From: Lactiplantibacillus dongliensis
GTDB lineage: Bacteria > Bacillota > Bacilli > Lactobacillales > Lactobacillaceae
Length of the DNA: 64,000 nt
Reading direction: 5' to 3'
Assembly: GCF_005405105.1 (NCBI RefSeq)
Contig: NZ_BJDK01000012.1
Coordinates: forward strand, 17,754-81,753
Shown piece after piece: positions 53,469 through 61,296 of this stretch. Position 1 is the first letter of the stretch. Each line of letters begins with the position of its first letter. The notes beneath the pieces are model-generated. The model saw only the letters and a list, made by a program, of their open reading frames with translations, searched no databases and had not been told where the DNA came from. Position numbers and translations under genes: made by a program.

Positions 53469-54120
53469 ATGAATTGCTAGTGGTTAGATGATGGCGTTTG
53501 ATTGCTTGGTAGCCATAGCGTGCAATGATCGGTAGGAAGATTAAGGCCAACATAATCCAAGTGAAATTATTTTGAACAAACGGCCAATCACCGAAGTAAT
53601 AGCCGCAGAAACAACAACTGCCGACCCAGAGCAAGACGCCAAGAAAGTTCCAAATCTCAAAGTGATGCCAATCCATGGCGGTCGTGCCGGCAATGACCGG
53701 GACGAATAAGCCGACAAATGGGATGAAGCGGCCCCAGAGTAACGACGGCTTTTCATGGCGGTCGAATAGTGCTTTAGTGGTATCTAGTTTGCTTGAATTA
53801 AGGCTTTGATTCAAGCGGGTATAACGATGATCAGCCCGTCGAGTGAGTTGATACTTCAACATTGCGCCGCCAGTGGCTGACAGGATAAAGACGACTAATA
53901 ATAGCCAAATATTTAGTTTTGAATCGGCGTTAGCGGCAATCGAACTACTGAGAAAGAGTAAAGATTGCCCTGGCAGAAATGCAAACGCCAGAAAGCCTGA
54001 TTCTAAAAAGATAATCATGAATAAAACCACGTACGACCAGCCACCGATTTGATTCGTGATGGTGACGAGAAAGTTTAGTGGTCGCATAAAAATGGTGATG
54101 ACGGTCATCAACCATGTCAT
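53467..54120 (-). CDS. DedA-family membrane protein
   Basis: A 217-residue DedA/SNARE-associated protein; relatives flip lipid carriers such as undecaprenyl phosphate. Motifs: IIFLESGFLAFAFLPGQSLLF near residue 35 (E-x(n)-P-G-x-S/E), KYQLTRRADHR, then WGRFIPFVGLFVPVIAGTTAMDW near residue 127 (family GRFxPxxRxxxPxxAG, here Val and Gly replace Arg). About five membrane or half-membrane segments. ATG follows GGAGGG. Which lipid it moves is unknown. Confidence 0.85.
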   Translation of the reverse strand: MTWLMTVITIFMRPLNFLVTITNQIGGWSYVVLFMIIFLESGFLAFAFLPGQSLLFLSSSIAANADSKLNIWLLLVVFILSATGGAMLKYQLTRRADHRYTRLNQSLNSSKLDTTKALFDRHEKPSLLWGRFIPFVGLFVPVIAGTTAMDWHHFEIWNFLGVLLWVGSCCFCGYYFGDWPFVQNNFTWIMLALIFLPIIARYGYQAIKRHHLTTSNS

Positions 54121-54424
54121 TGTTGTGCCCTCCCGTTAGTGTCCGGTTAAATATACCATGTTTAAGTCATATTGAAAAATAAATATTGTTCAACTCGTTT
54201 TAAACTTTGCAGTGAGGTTACCTTATTGACTATATAAAACAATCCAAAGGTGTTTACTTAATATTTATGAATGAAAACAGGATAATAATAGCTGTATATT
54301 AGTTTTAATATCTTGAAATGATAGATTTAATCGGCAAGTATTAAAATCAATTAGCATATAATTAAAATTATGTTAGCCCCGGATTGAAAAAATGAATTGA
54401 TAATTACTTTAAAAACTTGTGGTA

Positions 54425-54656
54425 TTTCTGAAAAGGTGTTACAGTTACTACTGCGATGAGTCGATAGAGTCAGATCGTCAGTAATGGCGGTTCCGCGCGA
54501 GCGGCTAGTGACTAAATTGATAGCGGGGCATGTTTTTCCGACGTATTTCGGATTGCTTGGGTCACTGATGTTGTGGAACACGTCACCCCTACTGGTTTTT
54601 ACCAATACCGCGATTAAACGCGCCAACTGTATTTATGCAGCTGGCGCGTTTTTTTG
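54425..54656 (+). ncRNA. Structured intergenic RNA candidate ending in a terminator
   Basis: The 600-base gap 54121-54745 has an AT-rich left part without features and this structured right part. Visible helices: AGTGAC/GTCACT closing a region with TCCGA/TCGGA; CTGGT/ACCAA; and the terminator CGCGCCAACTG/CAGCTGGCGCG with T7 (54617-54656). ACCGCG followed by ATTAAACGCGCC resembles the end of a T-box, but no TGGN box precedes it. It may be a leader of the gene at 54746 or an independent RNA. Confidence 0.4.
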
Positions 54657-54745
54657 TGTGTAGAAATCAATTATTTGAGACTGACTTATAGTAAAATTAG
54701 GATATTAGTTAGGATTGTTTTTTGGAGGAGAAAAGGGGCATTATT

Positions 54746-55321
54746 TTGAAAAAAGCTGGAGTAACCGTAATTGTATTAATTTTAGTTATTTTAGGTGGGT
54801 GGTTGATTTTGCGGCCACGTCAAACGACGACAGCTAAACCGGTGACAGCCACTAGCACGAAAGTCAAAAAGTCATCATCATTAGCTAGCAGTTCATCGTC
54901 AGTCAGTTCAAAAGTAACGAAGTCATCTTCAAGCAGCCATTCAGAATCGGTGGATAAGTCCAATGTGCGAACAACCAAAGATAAGCCAGCAACGACCACG
55001 ACTCAGCAGGCTGGAGTTGATACGAAGAACTTAACGACTGAACAGGTGAATGAGTGGGTCTGGTCAGATTTGCAGTCAAACTATGCAGGAAAAGGCATGA
55101 CGATCCACGACTTCTTATTCGAGACTGAGATGAAAAATGACGGTCTAGTTTACATTGATGTGCGGGAAAATCATGACACCGAAGATATGAAGGCACAGGG
55201 CGCTGATCCCCATGTTAATCCTATGATTGCTTACTATCGAATTAGTAATCAGGGATATTTGGAAAATTCCGGTGATGCCGGTGTCCATTGGGATGTGGTT
55301 TCAAGAGCCTATCAAAATTAA
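54746..55321 (+). CDS. Membrane-anchored extracellular protein with Ser-rich stalk
   Basis: A 191-residue protein: one N-terminal anchor (VTVIVLILVILGGWLILR, about 6-23), a serine-rich stalk with SSSLASSSSSVSSKV (about 42-75), and a C-terminal globular part (NEWVWSDLQSNYAGKGM; WDVVSRAYQN). I chose TTG at 54746 because AAAAGGGG lies seven bases upstream; the frame from 54722 begins inside that site. Topology should be N-in, C-out. No family recognised. It ends before a strong terminator. Confidence 0.72.
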   Translation: MKKAGVTVIVLILVILGGWLILRPRQTTTAKPVTATSTKVKKSSSLASSSSSVSSKVTKSSSSSHSESVDKSNVRTTKDKPATTTTQQAGVDTKNLTTEQVNEWVWSDLQSNYAGKGMTIHDFLFETEMKNDGLVYIDVRENHDTEDMKAQGADPHVNPMIAYYRISNQGYLENSGDAGVHWDVVSRAYQN

Positions 55322-55344
55322 TGAGATTAGGTACTAAAGACTAA

Positions 55345-55389
55345 GAATCAGTCATCACTGAATGCAGGTTCAGTGGTGACTGATTTTTT
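55345..55389 (+). terminator. Intrinsic terminator
   Basis: Arms AATCAGTCATCACTGAA and its near inverse, then a T-run. Confidence 0.88.
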
Positions 55390-55504
55390 GAGTCAATAGA
55401 TTGTTGGTTTTCGACTGGTAAGGCACATTGAGGGCGAGTCGTTAGCGGAGTAGGTTGTGTTTACTGTCAGAGTAGTGAATAATGAATGCCTGGGGGTGAA
55501 CGAG

Positions 55505-55771
55505 ATGCAAAAGTTTGTTCAAGGGACACGTCAGGTATCTGGTTGGGTTACTCTGATTTGTGCGGTCTTGGGACCATGGGTGATGTTCTTTATACAGCCA
55601 GGTGTCGGCATGGTGATCGGTATTTTTAGTGTCATTGCTTGTGAGCTTTATTTTGATTTAAGATGGACGACTTCACGCTGGGGGCAACTTAAAGCGTTGG
55701 TCATGGCGGCTGGCTTAGCAGTTATTGAGATCATTTACTTTTTGCTAGTTGCTGGAATTGGCCATTATTGA
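55505..55771 (+). CDS. Small membrane protein, unknown
   Basis: An 88-residue protein (MQKFVQGTRQVSGWVTLICA) with three hydrophobic segments. I chose ATG at 55505 with GGGGGT upstream; the frame is open from 55457, without a binding site. It lies just before the MerR-type promoter at 55782. No relation to that cluster is evident. Confidence 0.55.
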   Translation: MQKFVQGTRQVSGWVTLICAVLGPWVMFFIQPGVGMVIGIFSVIACELYFDLRWTTSRWGQLKALVMAAGLAVIEIIYFLLVAGIGHY

Positions 55772-55781
55772 GACTAATTAG

Positions 55782-55812
55782 TTGCCTTAGAGTAGGACTA
55801 AGGGCCTAAGCT
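55782..55812 (+). promoter_or_regulatory. MerR-type promoter/operator 1 (aldo/keto reductase)
   Basis: TTGCCT at 55782-55787, a 19-base spacer and TAAGCT at 55807-55812. The spacer bears a dyad CCTTAG...CTAAGG. Nineteen rather than 17 bases is the mark of MerR-family activation. This is the most divergent of the five. Confidence 0.6.
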
Positions 55813-55841
55813 AAAGACAGTTAATTAGAGGAGGACTTTAA

Positions 55842-56687
55842 ATGAACACAATTACAGAAACGTTTACGTTAAATAATGGCTTAAAAATGCCAAAAGTTGG
55901 GTTTGGAACTTGGCAGACCAAGCCAGGTAAAGAAACTTACGACGCCGTTAGCAATGCCTTGAAAGCGGGCTACCGGTTTATTGATACTGCGAAGGCTTAT
56001 CAAAATGAACAGAGTGTTGGTGAAGCGTTAGCGGACGCCGATGTTGACCGCCATGACGTCTTTGTTCAGACAAAGTTACCTGGTGAGACGAAGACTTATG
56101 AAGGAACTTTGGCGGATTTCGATAGTAGTTTAAAGGCATTGAACTTAGATTACGTCGACTCTTATATTATCCACGCGCCATGGCCATGGGCACAGATGGG
56201 GTCTAACCATGATGCGGAGAATCGTGAGGTTTGGCGGGCGATGCAAGATATTTATGCTAGCGGCCGCGCCAAAGCTATCGGGGTTTCGAACTTCAATTCA
56301 GCTGACTTGGAAAACTTATTGACTTGGGATGGGATGACGGTTAAGCCGGCTGTTGACCAGATTCAATACTATGTTGGCCATACACAAGCAACAATCGTTG
56401 AAACGGCGAAGGCCAACCAGATTGTGGTACAGGCTTATTCGCCGTTAGCAACGGGCGGTTTGCTTAGCAGTCCAGAACTTGAACGGGTCGCTGATCAGTA
56501 CCACGTTTCAGTGCCACAATTAGCGTTACGCTTCATTATTCAAAATGGCGTGGCACCTTTACCAAAAGCACGGGCAATGGCGCACGTTGAAGCTAACACG
56601 CAGCTCGATTTTGAGATTAGCGATGCCGATATGACGATGCTTAATCGATTAACTGATAAAAATGGCTGGCATCCAGTGGGGGACTAA
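55842..56687 (+). CDS. Aldo/keto reductase
   Basis: A 281-residue NADPH-dependent oxidoreductase of the AKR5-like group (2,5-diketo-gluconate reductase-like). The tetrad is complete: Asp48 (RFIDTAKAY), Tyr53, Lys78 (QTKLPG) and His111 (IIHAPWPW). The AKR signature AIGVSNFNSADLENLL is near residue 145. ATG follows GGAGG. It is preceded by promoter 1 of the MerR cluster, so it probably handles reactive aldehydes in that stress response. A terminator follows. Confidence 0.92.
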   Translation: MNTITETFTLNNGLKMPKVGFGTWQTKPGKETYDAVSNALKAGYRFIDTAKAYQNEQSVGEALADADVDRHDVFVQTKLPGETKTYEGTLADFDSSLKALNLDYVDSYIIHAPWPWAQMGSNHDAENREVWRAMQDIYASGRAKAIGVSNFNSADLENLLTWDGMTVKPAVDQIQYYVGHTQATIVETAKANQIVVQAYSPLATGGLLSSPELERVADQYHVSVPQLALRFIIQNGVAPLPKARAMAHVEANTQLDFEISDADMTMLNRLTDKNGWHPVGD

Positions 56688-56696
56688 GCTTTAACA

Positions 56697-56740
56697 AGCA
56701 GGGATTGGCGGCAATAAGCTGGCTGATGCCTGCTTTTTTT
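56697..56740 (+). terminator. Intrinsic terminator
   Basis: Arms AGCAGG and CCTGCT with further internal pairing, then T7. Confidence 0.72.
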
Positions 56741-56751
56741 GCGCTCCAAGC

Positions 56752-56782
56752 TTGACTTAAAGTTCAGTTGAAGGTCTAGTCT
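56752..56782 (+). promoter_or_regulatory. MerR-type promoter/operator 2 (flavodoxin)
   Basis: TTGACT at 56752-56757, spacer 19, TAGTCT at 56777-56782. The spacer contains CTTAAAGTTCAGTTGAAG, a partial dyad. Confidence 0.65.
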
Positions 56783-56816
56783 AAGGATAGTCAAATAAGT
56801 GAAAGTAGGGGTTAAA

Positions 56817-57293
56817 ATGACAACTAAAATTTTATTAGTGACTTATTCATGGTCAGGCACGACGGCTAAGATGGCAACGGCGTTACAAAAAGTGACCGGG
56901 GCCACCCGGGTGGATCTAACAGTGGCGGCAGATACTTTTTCCACTGATATGTATGCCACTGCTAGTATTGCTAAGCAACAGTTAGCGACTGGTCAGTTAC
57001 CGCGCTTAACCAATCCGGTGCCAGATTTAACGGCAACCAAACTCATCTTAGTAGGCGGGCCAGTCTGGTCGGGTCAGGTAGCGACGCCGGTCCGGGCCTT
57101 TTTGACCCAGTTGGCTGGTTATCAGGGCACTGTGGCACCATTCTACACAGATGCGGGGACGCCCGGCGATTATGAAGCGGACTTTAACCAATTGCTTCCC
57201 GGAGTTAAGGTTGCGCCTGGTTTAGGGATGACGACTGGTCAAGTGGCGCATGCGGAAGCAGCACTTAAGACTTGGTGGTCAGAAATGCAATAA
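56817..57293 (+). CDS. Flavodoxin-family protein
   Basis: A 158-residue FMN-binding flavodoxin-like protein. The phosphate loop is VTYSWSGTTAKMATAL near residue 8; GGPVWSGQVATPVRAFL near residue 79 and FYTDAGTPGDYEADF near residue 109 belong to the flavin site (flavodoxin_4-like). Unlike electron-transfer flavodoxins it may reduce quinones or be a WrbA-like protein. ATG at 56817 has AGGGG upstream. Controlled by promoter 2. Confidence 0.83.
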   Translation: MTTKILLVTYSWSGTTAKMATALQKVTGATRVDLTVAADTFSTDMYATASIAKQQLATGQLPRLTNPVPDLTATKLILVGGPVWSGQVATPVRAFLTQLAGYQGTVAPFYTDAGTPGDYEADFNQLLPGVKVAPGLGMTTGQVAHAEAALKTWWSEMQ

Positions 57294-57331
57294 ATCTTCA
57301 AAATTAGTTTGAAATAAATCTGGTTTAACGC

Positions 57332-57362
57332 TTGCCTTGAAGTTACTGCAAGGGGCTACACT
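57332..57362 (+). promoter_or_regulatory. MerR-type promoter/operator 3 (NAD(P)-binding protein + merR)
   Basis: TTGCCT at 57332-57337, spacer 19, TACACT at 57357-57362. The dyad CCTTGAAGTTACTGCAAGG (57335-57353) covers most of the spacer. Confidence 0.82.
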
Positions 57363-57406
57363 ATGGTCATTCAAGTTGAAAATAGTCTTTTTTGAGGAGC
57401 GATATG

Positions 57407-58060
57407 ATGAAAAAAGTTTTAATTTTAGCCGCTAATGGCCAGATTGCCCGGATTGTTGAACAGCGTCTTTTAACGGAACCAGCCTTCCAAGACGTCGCTT
57501 TAACCTTGTTTTTACGCAAGGCTAGTCGGTTGGCACAATTGGCTGAAAATGACCGGGTCACCTTGATTGATGGCGACATTACGGATGTTACTAGTGTGAC
57601 TAAAGCAATGGCCGGACAAACGATGGTTTTTGTAGCGGTCGTTGATCATGATGCGAATAATCGGTTGACCCGTAACGTGATTGCCGCAATGCAAGCCACC
57701 GGTGTTAAGCGGGTTTTGTTCACGAACGTTTTGGGATTGTACCATGAAGTTCCCGGTGAATTTGGGCGTTGGAATGAGGCGACGATTGGTAGTGGTATGG
57801 CCTCAGCCCGACAATCAGATGCCTTGTTAGCGGCTTCTGGTCTAGATTACACGACGTTACGGTTACCGTGGTTGAACGATCGTGATGAAGTGACTTACAG
57901 TGTGACAACGAAAGACCAGCCATATGCCGGTGTTTCGGGTTCGCGGCAAAGTGTGGCGGACGTGGTTGTCCGACTAATTGCTGACCCGAATGCTTATAAT
58001 CGTGATAGTATTGGGATAGCTGATCCAGCAACGCAAGGGCAAGACCGGCCAGTCTATTAG
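57407..58060 (+). CDS. NAD(P)-binding protein (NmrA-like/atypical SDR)
   Basis: A 217-residue Rossmann protein: VLILAANGQIARIVEQRL (degenerate G-x-x-G) near residue 4 and RVLFTNVLGLYHEVPGEF near residue 103. Typical of redox-linked SDR proteins without a clear catalytic tetrad. ATG at 57407 follows GAGGAG by seven bases; 57404 is also possible. It is 15 bases before the merR gene, which makes an operon controlled by promoter 3. It is a paralogue of the protein at 60513. Confidence 0.83.
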   Translation: MKKVLILAANGQIARIVEQRLLTEPAFQDVALTLFLRKASRLAQLAENDRVTLIDGDITDVTSVTKAMAGQTMVFVAVVDHDANNRLTRNVIAAMQATGVKRVLFTNVLGLYHEVPGEFGRWNEATIGSGMASARQSDALLAASGLDYTTLRLPWLNDRDEVTYSVTTKDQPYAGVSGSRQSVADVVVRLIADPNAYNRDSIGIADPATQGQDRPVY

Positions 58061-58075
58061 TGGAGGAATCAGAGT

Positions 58076-58492
58076 ATGAATATTAAAGAAGCAAGTGAAC
58101 AAACTGGCGTCTCATCCGCCGCAATTCGTTATTATGAAAAGGAATCGTTAATTCCGCCCATTGACCGCACTGAAGTTGGCAACCGGGATATTGATGATCG
58201 GATTCTGCGCCGGATTCGCTTTGTCACTCAAATGCGGGCAGCTGGGATGAGTATTGAAAGTTTGCGGCGGTATATTCAATTATTTGATGCCCAAGAAGAC
58301 AATACTAAGGAACAAAAAGCCATCTTAAAAGAACAATTGGCGGTCATGGAAGAAAAGCGCGATGATTTACAAGCCGCAATTGACCATTTGAATTATAAGT
58401 TAAACCATTTCTATGATCATATGGAAACGACTGAGGCAGAATTACGTGAACTAGAACGGCAACATCAAGCTAAGCTTGAACAAGAAGATTAA
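58076..58492 (+). CDS. MerR-family transcriptional regulator
   Basis: A 138-residue MerR regulator. The winged helix lies at residues 1-70 (MNIKEASEQTGVSSAAIRYYEKESLIPPIDRTEVGNRD), followed by a dimerising coiled coil (about 75-130, EQKAILKEQLAVMEEKRDDLQAAIDHL). There is no cysteine, so direct thiol sensing of the NmlR or CueR kind is not expected. ATG follows GGAGGA. It is the probable activator/repressor of five 19-bp-spacer promoters nearby, including its own. A terminator follows. Confidence 0.9.
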   Translation: MNIKEASEQTGVSSAAIRYYEKESLIPPIDRTEVGNRDIDDRILRRIRFVTQMRAAGMSIESLRRYIQLFDAQEDNTKEQKAILKEQLAVMEEKRDDLQAAIDHLNYKLNHFYDHMETTEAELRELERQHQAKLEQED

Positions 58493-58494
58493 TG

Positions 58495-58520
58495 AAAAAG
58501 GCCGGGCAACCGGTCTTTTT
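58495..58520 (+). terminator. Intrinsic terminator after merR
   Basis: AAAAAGGCCGG, loop GCAA, CCGGTCTTTTT. Confidence 0.82.
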
Positions 58521-58595
58521 GATTGGACTTAAGTTATTTTTGTAGACGGAAGACACCATCTGATATTCCTAAATGAAGAAGCTAAGTTAACTGTT

Positions 58596-58630
58596 GAAAA
58601 GCTGTCACTGAAAAGTTGACAGCTTTTTTC
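58596..58630 (+). terminator. Second hairpin terminator
   Basis: Arms AAAAGCTGTCA and TGACAGCTTTT, then a T-run. The role of a second terminator before promoter 4 is unclear. Confidence 0.75.
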
Positions 58631-58653
58631 TGTAAAAAAAGTCAAATTAAGAC

Positions 58654-58684
58654 TTGCCTTGAAGTTACTGCAAGGGTCTAAACT
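58654..58684 (+). promoter_or_regulatory. MerR-type promoter/operator 4 (MFS exporter)
   Basis: TTGCCT at 58654-58659, spacer 19, TAAACT at 58679-58684. The dyad CCTTGAAGTTACTGCAAGG is identical to that of promoter 3. Confidence 0.82.
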
Positions 58685-58717
58685 GCATTTATTCACTTAA
58701 AGACAAGGAGCAACATT

Positions 58718-60052
58718 ATGACAAAGAATAAGCGGTTTGACTGGATTTTATTAATTATCCTATTCAGTTACTTCATGATTTTGTTAGACAATTCAATTAT
58801 CTTTACTGGGACGGTGAAAATCGCCCAGGAGTTACATTTAACGCAACAGACACTGTCGTGGGTTAGCAGTGCCTATTCCTTAACTTTCGGTGGCTTTTTA
58901 TTATTAGGCGGCCGTGCTGGTGATTTATTTGGGCGGCGACGGGTCTTTGAAATCGGCCTGGTTATTTTTGGAGTAGGATCTTTGATCGTTGGTTTGGCCG
59001 TTAATGCGCCAATGATTATTGCGGCGCGGGCTTTTCAAGGTATCGGCTCGGCAATCTTAGCCCCGACAACGCTAGCCATCCTGATGGATACGTACACGGG
59101 GCCAGCACGGGTCCGGGCGATTGCGTATTATGGGGCGATGGCTGGAATTGGGGCCAGTGTCAGCTTGGTCATTGGTGGGGTCTTTGCCAGTCTCTTAACT
59201 TGGCGGGTTGGTTTCTTCATTAATGTACCAATTAGTATTTGGATGTTTTACTTGGCAGTGCGCCATTTATCAAAAGACACGGGACAAAGCGGTCAGCTCG
59301 ACTGGATTGGGACGTTGACGTCGTTAGTTGGGATGAGTGCGTTAGTTTACAGTATCGTCGGGACTTGGGAGAAGGTCCCAGCTTTAATCTTGGCCGTGGT
59401 GATGCTCACAATCTTTATTGTTCAAGAACATCGGACTACGCAACCCATTATGCCGTTACGCTTGTTTGCTGACCGTGAACGGATTGGGGCTTACTTAGGT
59501 CGGTTCTTGTACTTAGGGTCGATGCTGGGGTTTTGGTTCATTACCCCGCAATTGATGCAAAACCAATTGGGTTTTAGCGCTTTAATGGCTGGGGTTGCGT
59601 TCTTCCCGCTCACTATTGTGAACTTTATTGTGGCACTCCAAGTCGCCCGCTTGACTACCAAGTGGGGTAACGGTGGGTTGCTAGTGGTCGGCATCGGGTT
59701 AACGTTAATTGGCATGTTTTGGTTGAGTTTCTTTACACCTGCCACGGGTTATTGGCTGGGGATCGCCTTGCCGATGGTCGTGATTGGGATTGGTCAAGGC
59801 TTGGCCTTAAGTCCATTTACCGCTGCCGGGGTTGCGCATACACAAGGTGCAGATGCCGGGGCGGCGTCAGGGGTTGTAAATGTGATGCACCAAATTGGCG
59901 GTTCCGTTGGACTATCGATCTTAGTCGCCGTTCAAAGTATGGCGCACAATCAAGTCATTGGCTTTCAACACGCGATTTTGACGGGGGCGGTGTTACTATT
60001 GATCGCCTTAGTTGCGGCAATTGGCTTAATTGTTCCCGGCGAACGAAAATAA
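58718..60052 (+). CDS. MFS drug exporter, DHA2 (EmrB/QacA-like)
   Basis: A 444-residue major facilitator with about 13-14 membrane segments. Asp24 in TM1 (MILLDNSII), motif A GGRAGDLFGRRR at residues 64-75, and motif C-like GAMAGIGASVSLVIGGVFASL near residue 140 fit proton-driven drug export. ATG follows AAGGAG. Controlled by promoter 4, so it is the efflux arm of the MerR cluster. The drug is not known. Confidence 0.88.
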   Translation: MTKNKRFDWILLIILFSYFMILLDNSIIFTGTVKIAQELHLTQQTLSWVSSAYSLTFGGFLLLGGRAGDLFGRRRVFEIGLVIFGVGSLIVGLAVNAPMIIAARAFQGIGSAILAPTTLAILMDTYTGPARVRAIAYYGAMAGIGASVSLVIGGVFASLLTWRVGFFINVPISIWMFYLAVRHLSKDTGQSGQLDWIGTLTSLVGMSALVYSIVGTWEKVPALILAVVMLTIFIVQEHRTTQPIMPLRLFADRERIGAYLGRFLYLGSMLGFWFITPQLMQNQLGFSALMAGVAFFPLTIVNFIVALQVARLTTKWGNGGLLVVGIGLTLIGMFWLSFFTPATGYWLGIALPMVVIGIGQGLALSPFTAAGVAHTQGADAGAASGVVNVMHQIGGSVGLSILVAVQSMAHNQVIGFQHAILTGAVLLLIALVAAIGLIVPGERK

Positions 60053-60066
60053 AATGAATAAAAGGC

Positions 60067-60097
60067 TTGCCTTGCAGTAACTGCAACGTCTTATACT
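60067..60097 (+). promoter_or_regulatory. MerR-type promoter/operator 5 (NTF2-like protein)
   Basis: TTGCCT at 60067-60072, spacer 19, TATACT at 60092-60097. The dyad is TTGCAGTAACTGCAA, the most symmetrical of the five. Confidence 0.82.
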
Positions 60098-60131
60098 AAC
60101 GATGTTGATTAAAATAAATCAGGTGATAAAG

Positions 60132-60494
60132 ATGGAAAATGAACTCATGACGCTATATCAGCAATACAATCAAGCCATGACAACGGCGGACGTTGATCAG
60201 CTGGCTCAGTTATTAGCACCGAGTTTTACGTTAACCCACATGACCGGCTACGTGCAGCCCCGGTCAGAATGGTTGGCGCAAATTAAGAACGGGCAGATGC
60301 ATTATTTCAAGTCCGAAGAACAGCAGGTTACCATCAAAGCAACGGCTGATGGTTGGCAATTAACGGGACAGAGCTTAGTGACCGCCTCGATTCATGGTAG
60401 CGGGCGGCACGCTTGGCCGTTGAATACCGTGATGCCGATTAAGTCGATTAATGGTCAGTTACAGATTATGCAAGCAATTGTCACAACTTATTAA
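60132..60494 (+). CDS. NTF2/SnoaL-like protein
   Basis: A 120-residue protein of the NTF2-like fold (MENELMTLYQQYNQAMTTADVDQLAQLLAPSFTLTHMTGYVQ). The region FTLTHMTGY..RSEWLAQIKNGQM matches DUF4440-like proteins. ATG at 60132, with CAGGTGAT upstream, starts after the predicted transcription start of promoter 5; the earlier frame start at 60102 would lie at the start site. It lies before an NAD(P)-binding protein gene, in one operon. Activity unknown. Confidence 0.8.
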   Translation: MENELMTLYQQYNQAMTTADVDQLAQLLAPSFTLTHMTGYVQPRSEWLAQIKNGQMHYFKSEEQQVTIKATADGWQLTGQSLVTASIHGSGRHAWPLNTVMPIKSINGQLQIMQAIVTTY

Positions 60495-60512
60495 AAAAAG
60501 CGAGGGTTAATG

Positions 60513-61112
60513 ATGAAAAAAGTTTTAATTATTGGTGCAACCGGTTCAGTTGGTGGGACCGTGCGGGATTATTTATTAGCGAATAGCGATGACCAATTAA
60601 CGTTGTATGCCCGGCATGCGAATCGGTTAGTGGCCGATGCCGCCCGCGAAACGGTGATGAAAGGCGACGTCAATCGGGTGGCCGAATTAGCCTCAGCCAT
60701 GCAAGGTCAGGATGTGGTTTTTGCGGCATTGAGCGGTAACTTAAAAGCGATGGCTGAAAGTATCATTAAGGCGATGCATCAAGCTCAAGTCAAACGGTTG
60801 ATTTTCATTACTTCAATGGGGATCTATAATGAAATTCCAGAGAGCTTAGGTGCTGGTGGGAATGTGAACAGTAACCCGATGTTGCGGGGATATCGCGCGG
60901 CAGCAGACGTGATTGAGGCGTCCGACTTAGACTATACGATTGTGCGGCCAGGGTGGTTCGATAATGGCAGCGATGATTATGAAGTCACCCAAAAAGGAAC
61001 GCCATTTGGTGGTCATGATGTCTCACGACGCGCCATTGCAGACTTAGTCATGCATGCCGCGGATGATAATGATTATGTTAAGGCAAGTGTTGGGATTAAC
61101 CGGCCAGAATAA
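60513..61112 (+). CDS. NAD(P)-binding protein (NmrA-like/atypical SDR)
   Basis: A 199-residue Rossmann protein with VLIIGATGSVGGTVRDYLL near residue 4 (intact G-x-x-G-x-x-G) and RLIFITSMGIYNEIP near residue 95. Paralogue of 57407-58060. Start ATG at 60513 (GAGG seven bases before); 60510 is also ATG. Second gene of the promoter 5 operon. Probably a redox-related reductase or sensor. Confidence 0.84.
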   Translation: MKKVLIIGATGSVGGTVRDYLLANSDDQLTLYARHANRLVADAARETVMKGDVNRVAELASAMQGQDVVFAALSGNLKAMAESIIKAMHQAQVKRLIFITSMGIYNEIPESLGAGGNVNSNPMLRGYRAAADVIEASDLDYTIVRPGWFDNGSDDYEVTQKGTPFGGHDVSRRAIADLVMHAADDNDYVKASVGINRPE

Positions 61113-61141
61113 GGGTTTAACACGTCGTTCGCTTAGTTATC

Positions 61142-61182
61142 AAGACGGCTGATTGAGATTTTTTCAATCAGCCGTCTTTTTT
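61142..61182 (+). terminator. Intrinsic terminator
   Basis: Arms AAGACGGCTGATTGA and TCAATCAGCCGTCTT with a T-run end the MerR-linked cluster. Confidence 0.9.
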
Positions 61183-61296
61183 AATGCAGTCGTCATTGAA
61201 GCGGCCTTAATTTAAAAAGCGACCAAGTGTTAGAATCCATGGTATGATGATTTGGAGATTGAAAATACGACTTTCCTAACTATAGGGGGATGAAAC

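Noticed and set aside
54351..54626. 91-residue minus-strand frame in the gap before 54746
   Set aside because: It starts with TTG without a ribosome binding site, lies opposite a structured region with plus-strand terminator, and shows no domain.
54590..54656. Calling a T-box at 54.6 kb
   Set aside because: The TGGN bulge and stem I elements are missing; only the ACCGCG part agrees.
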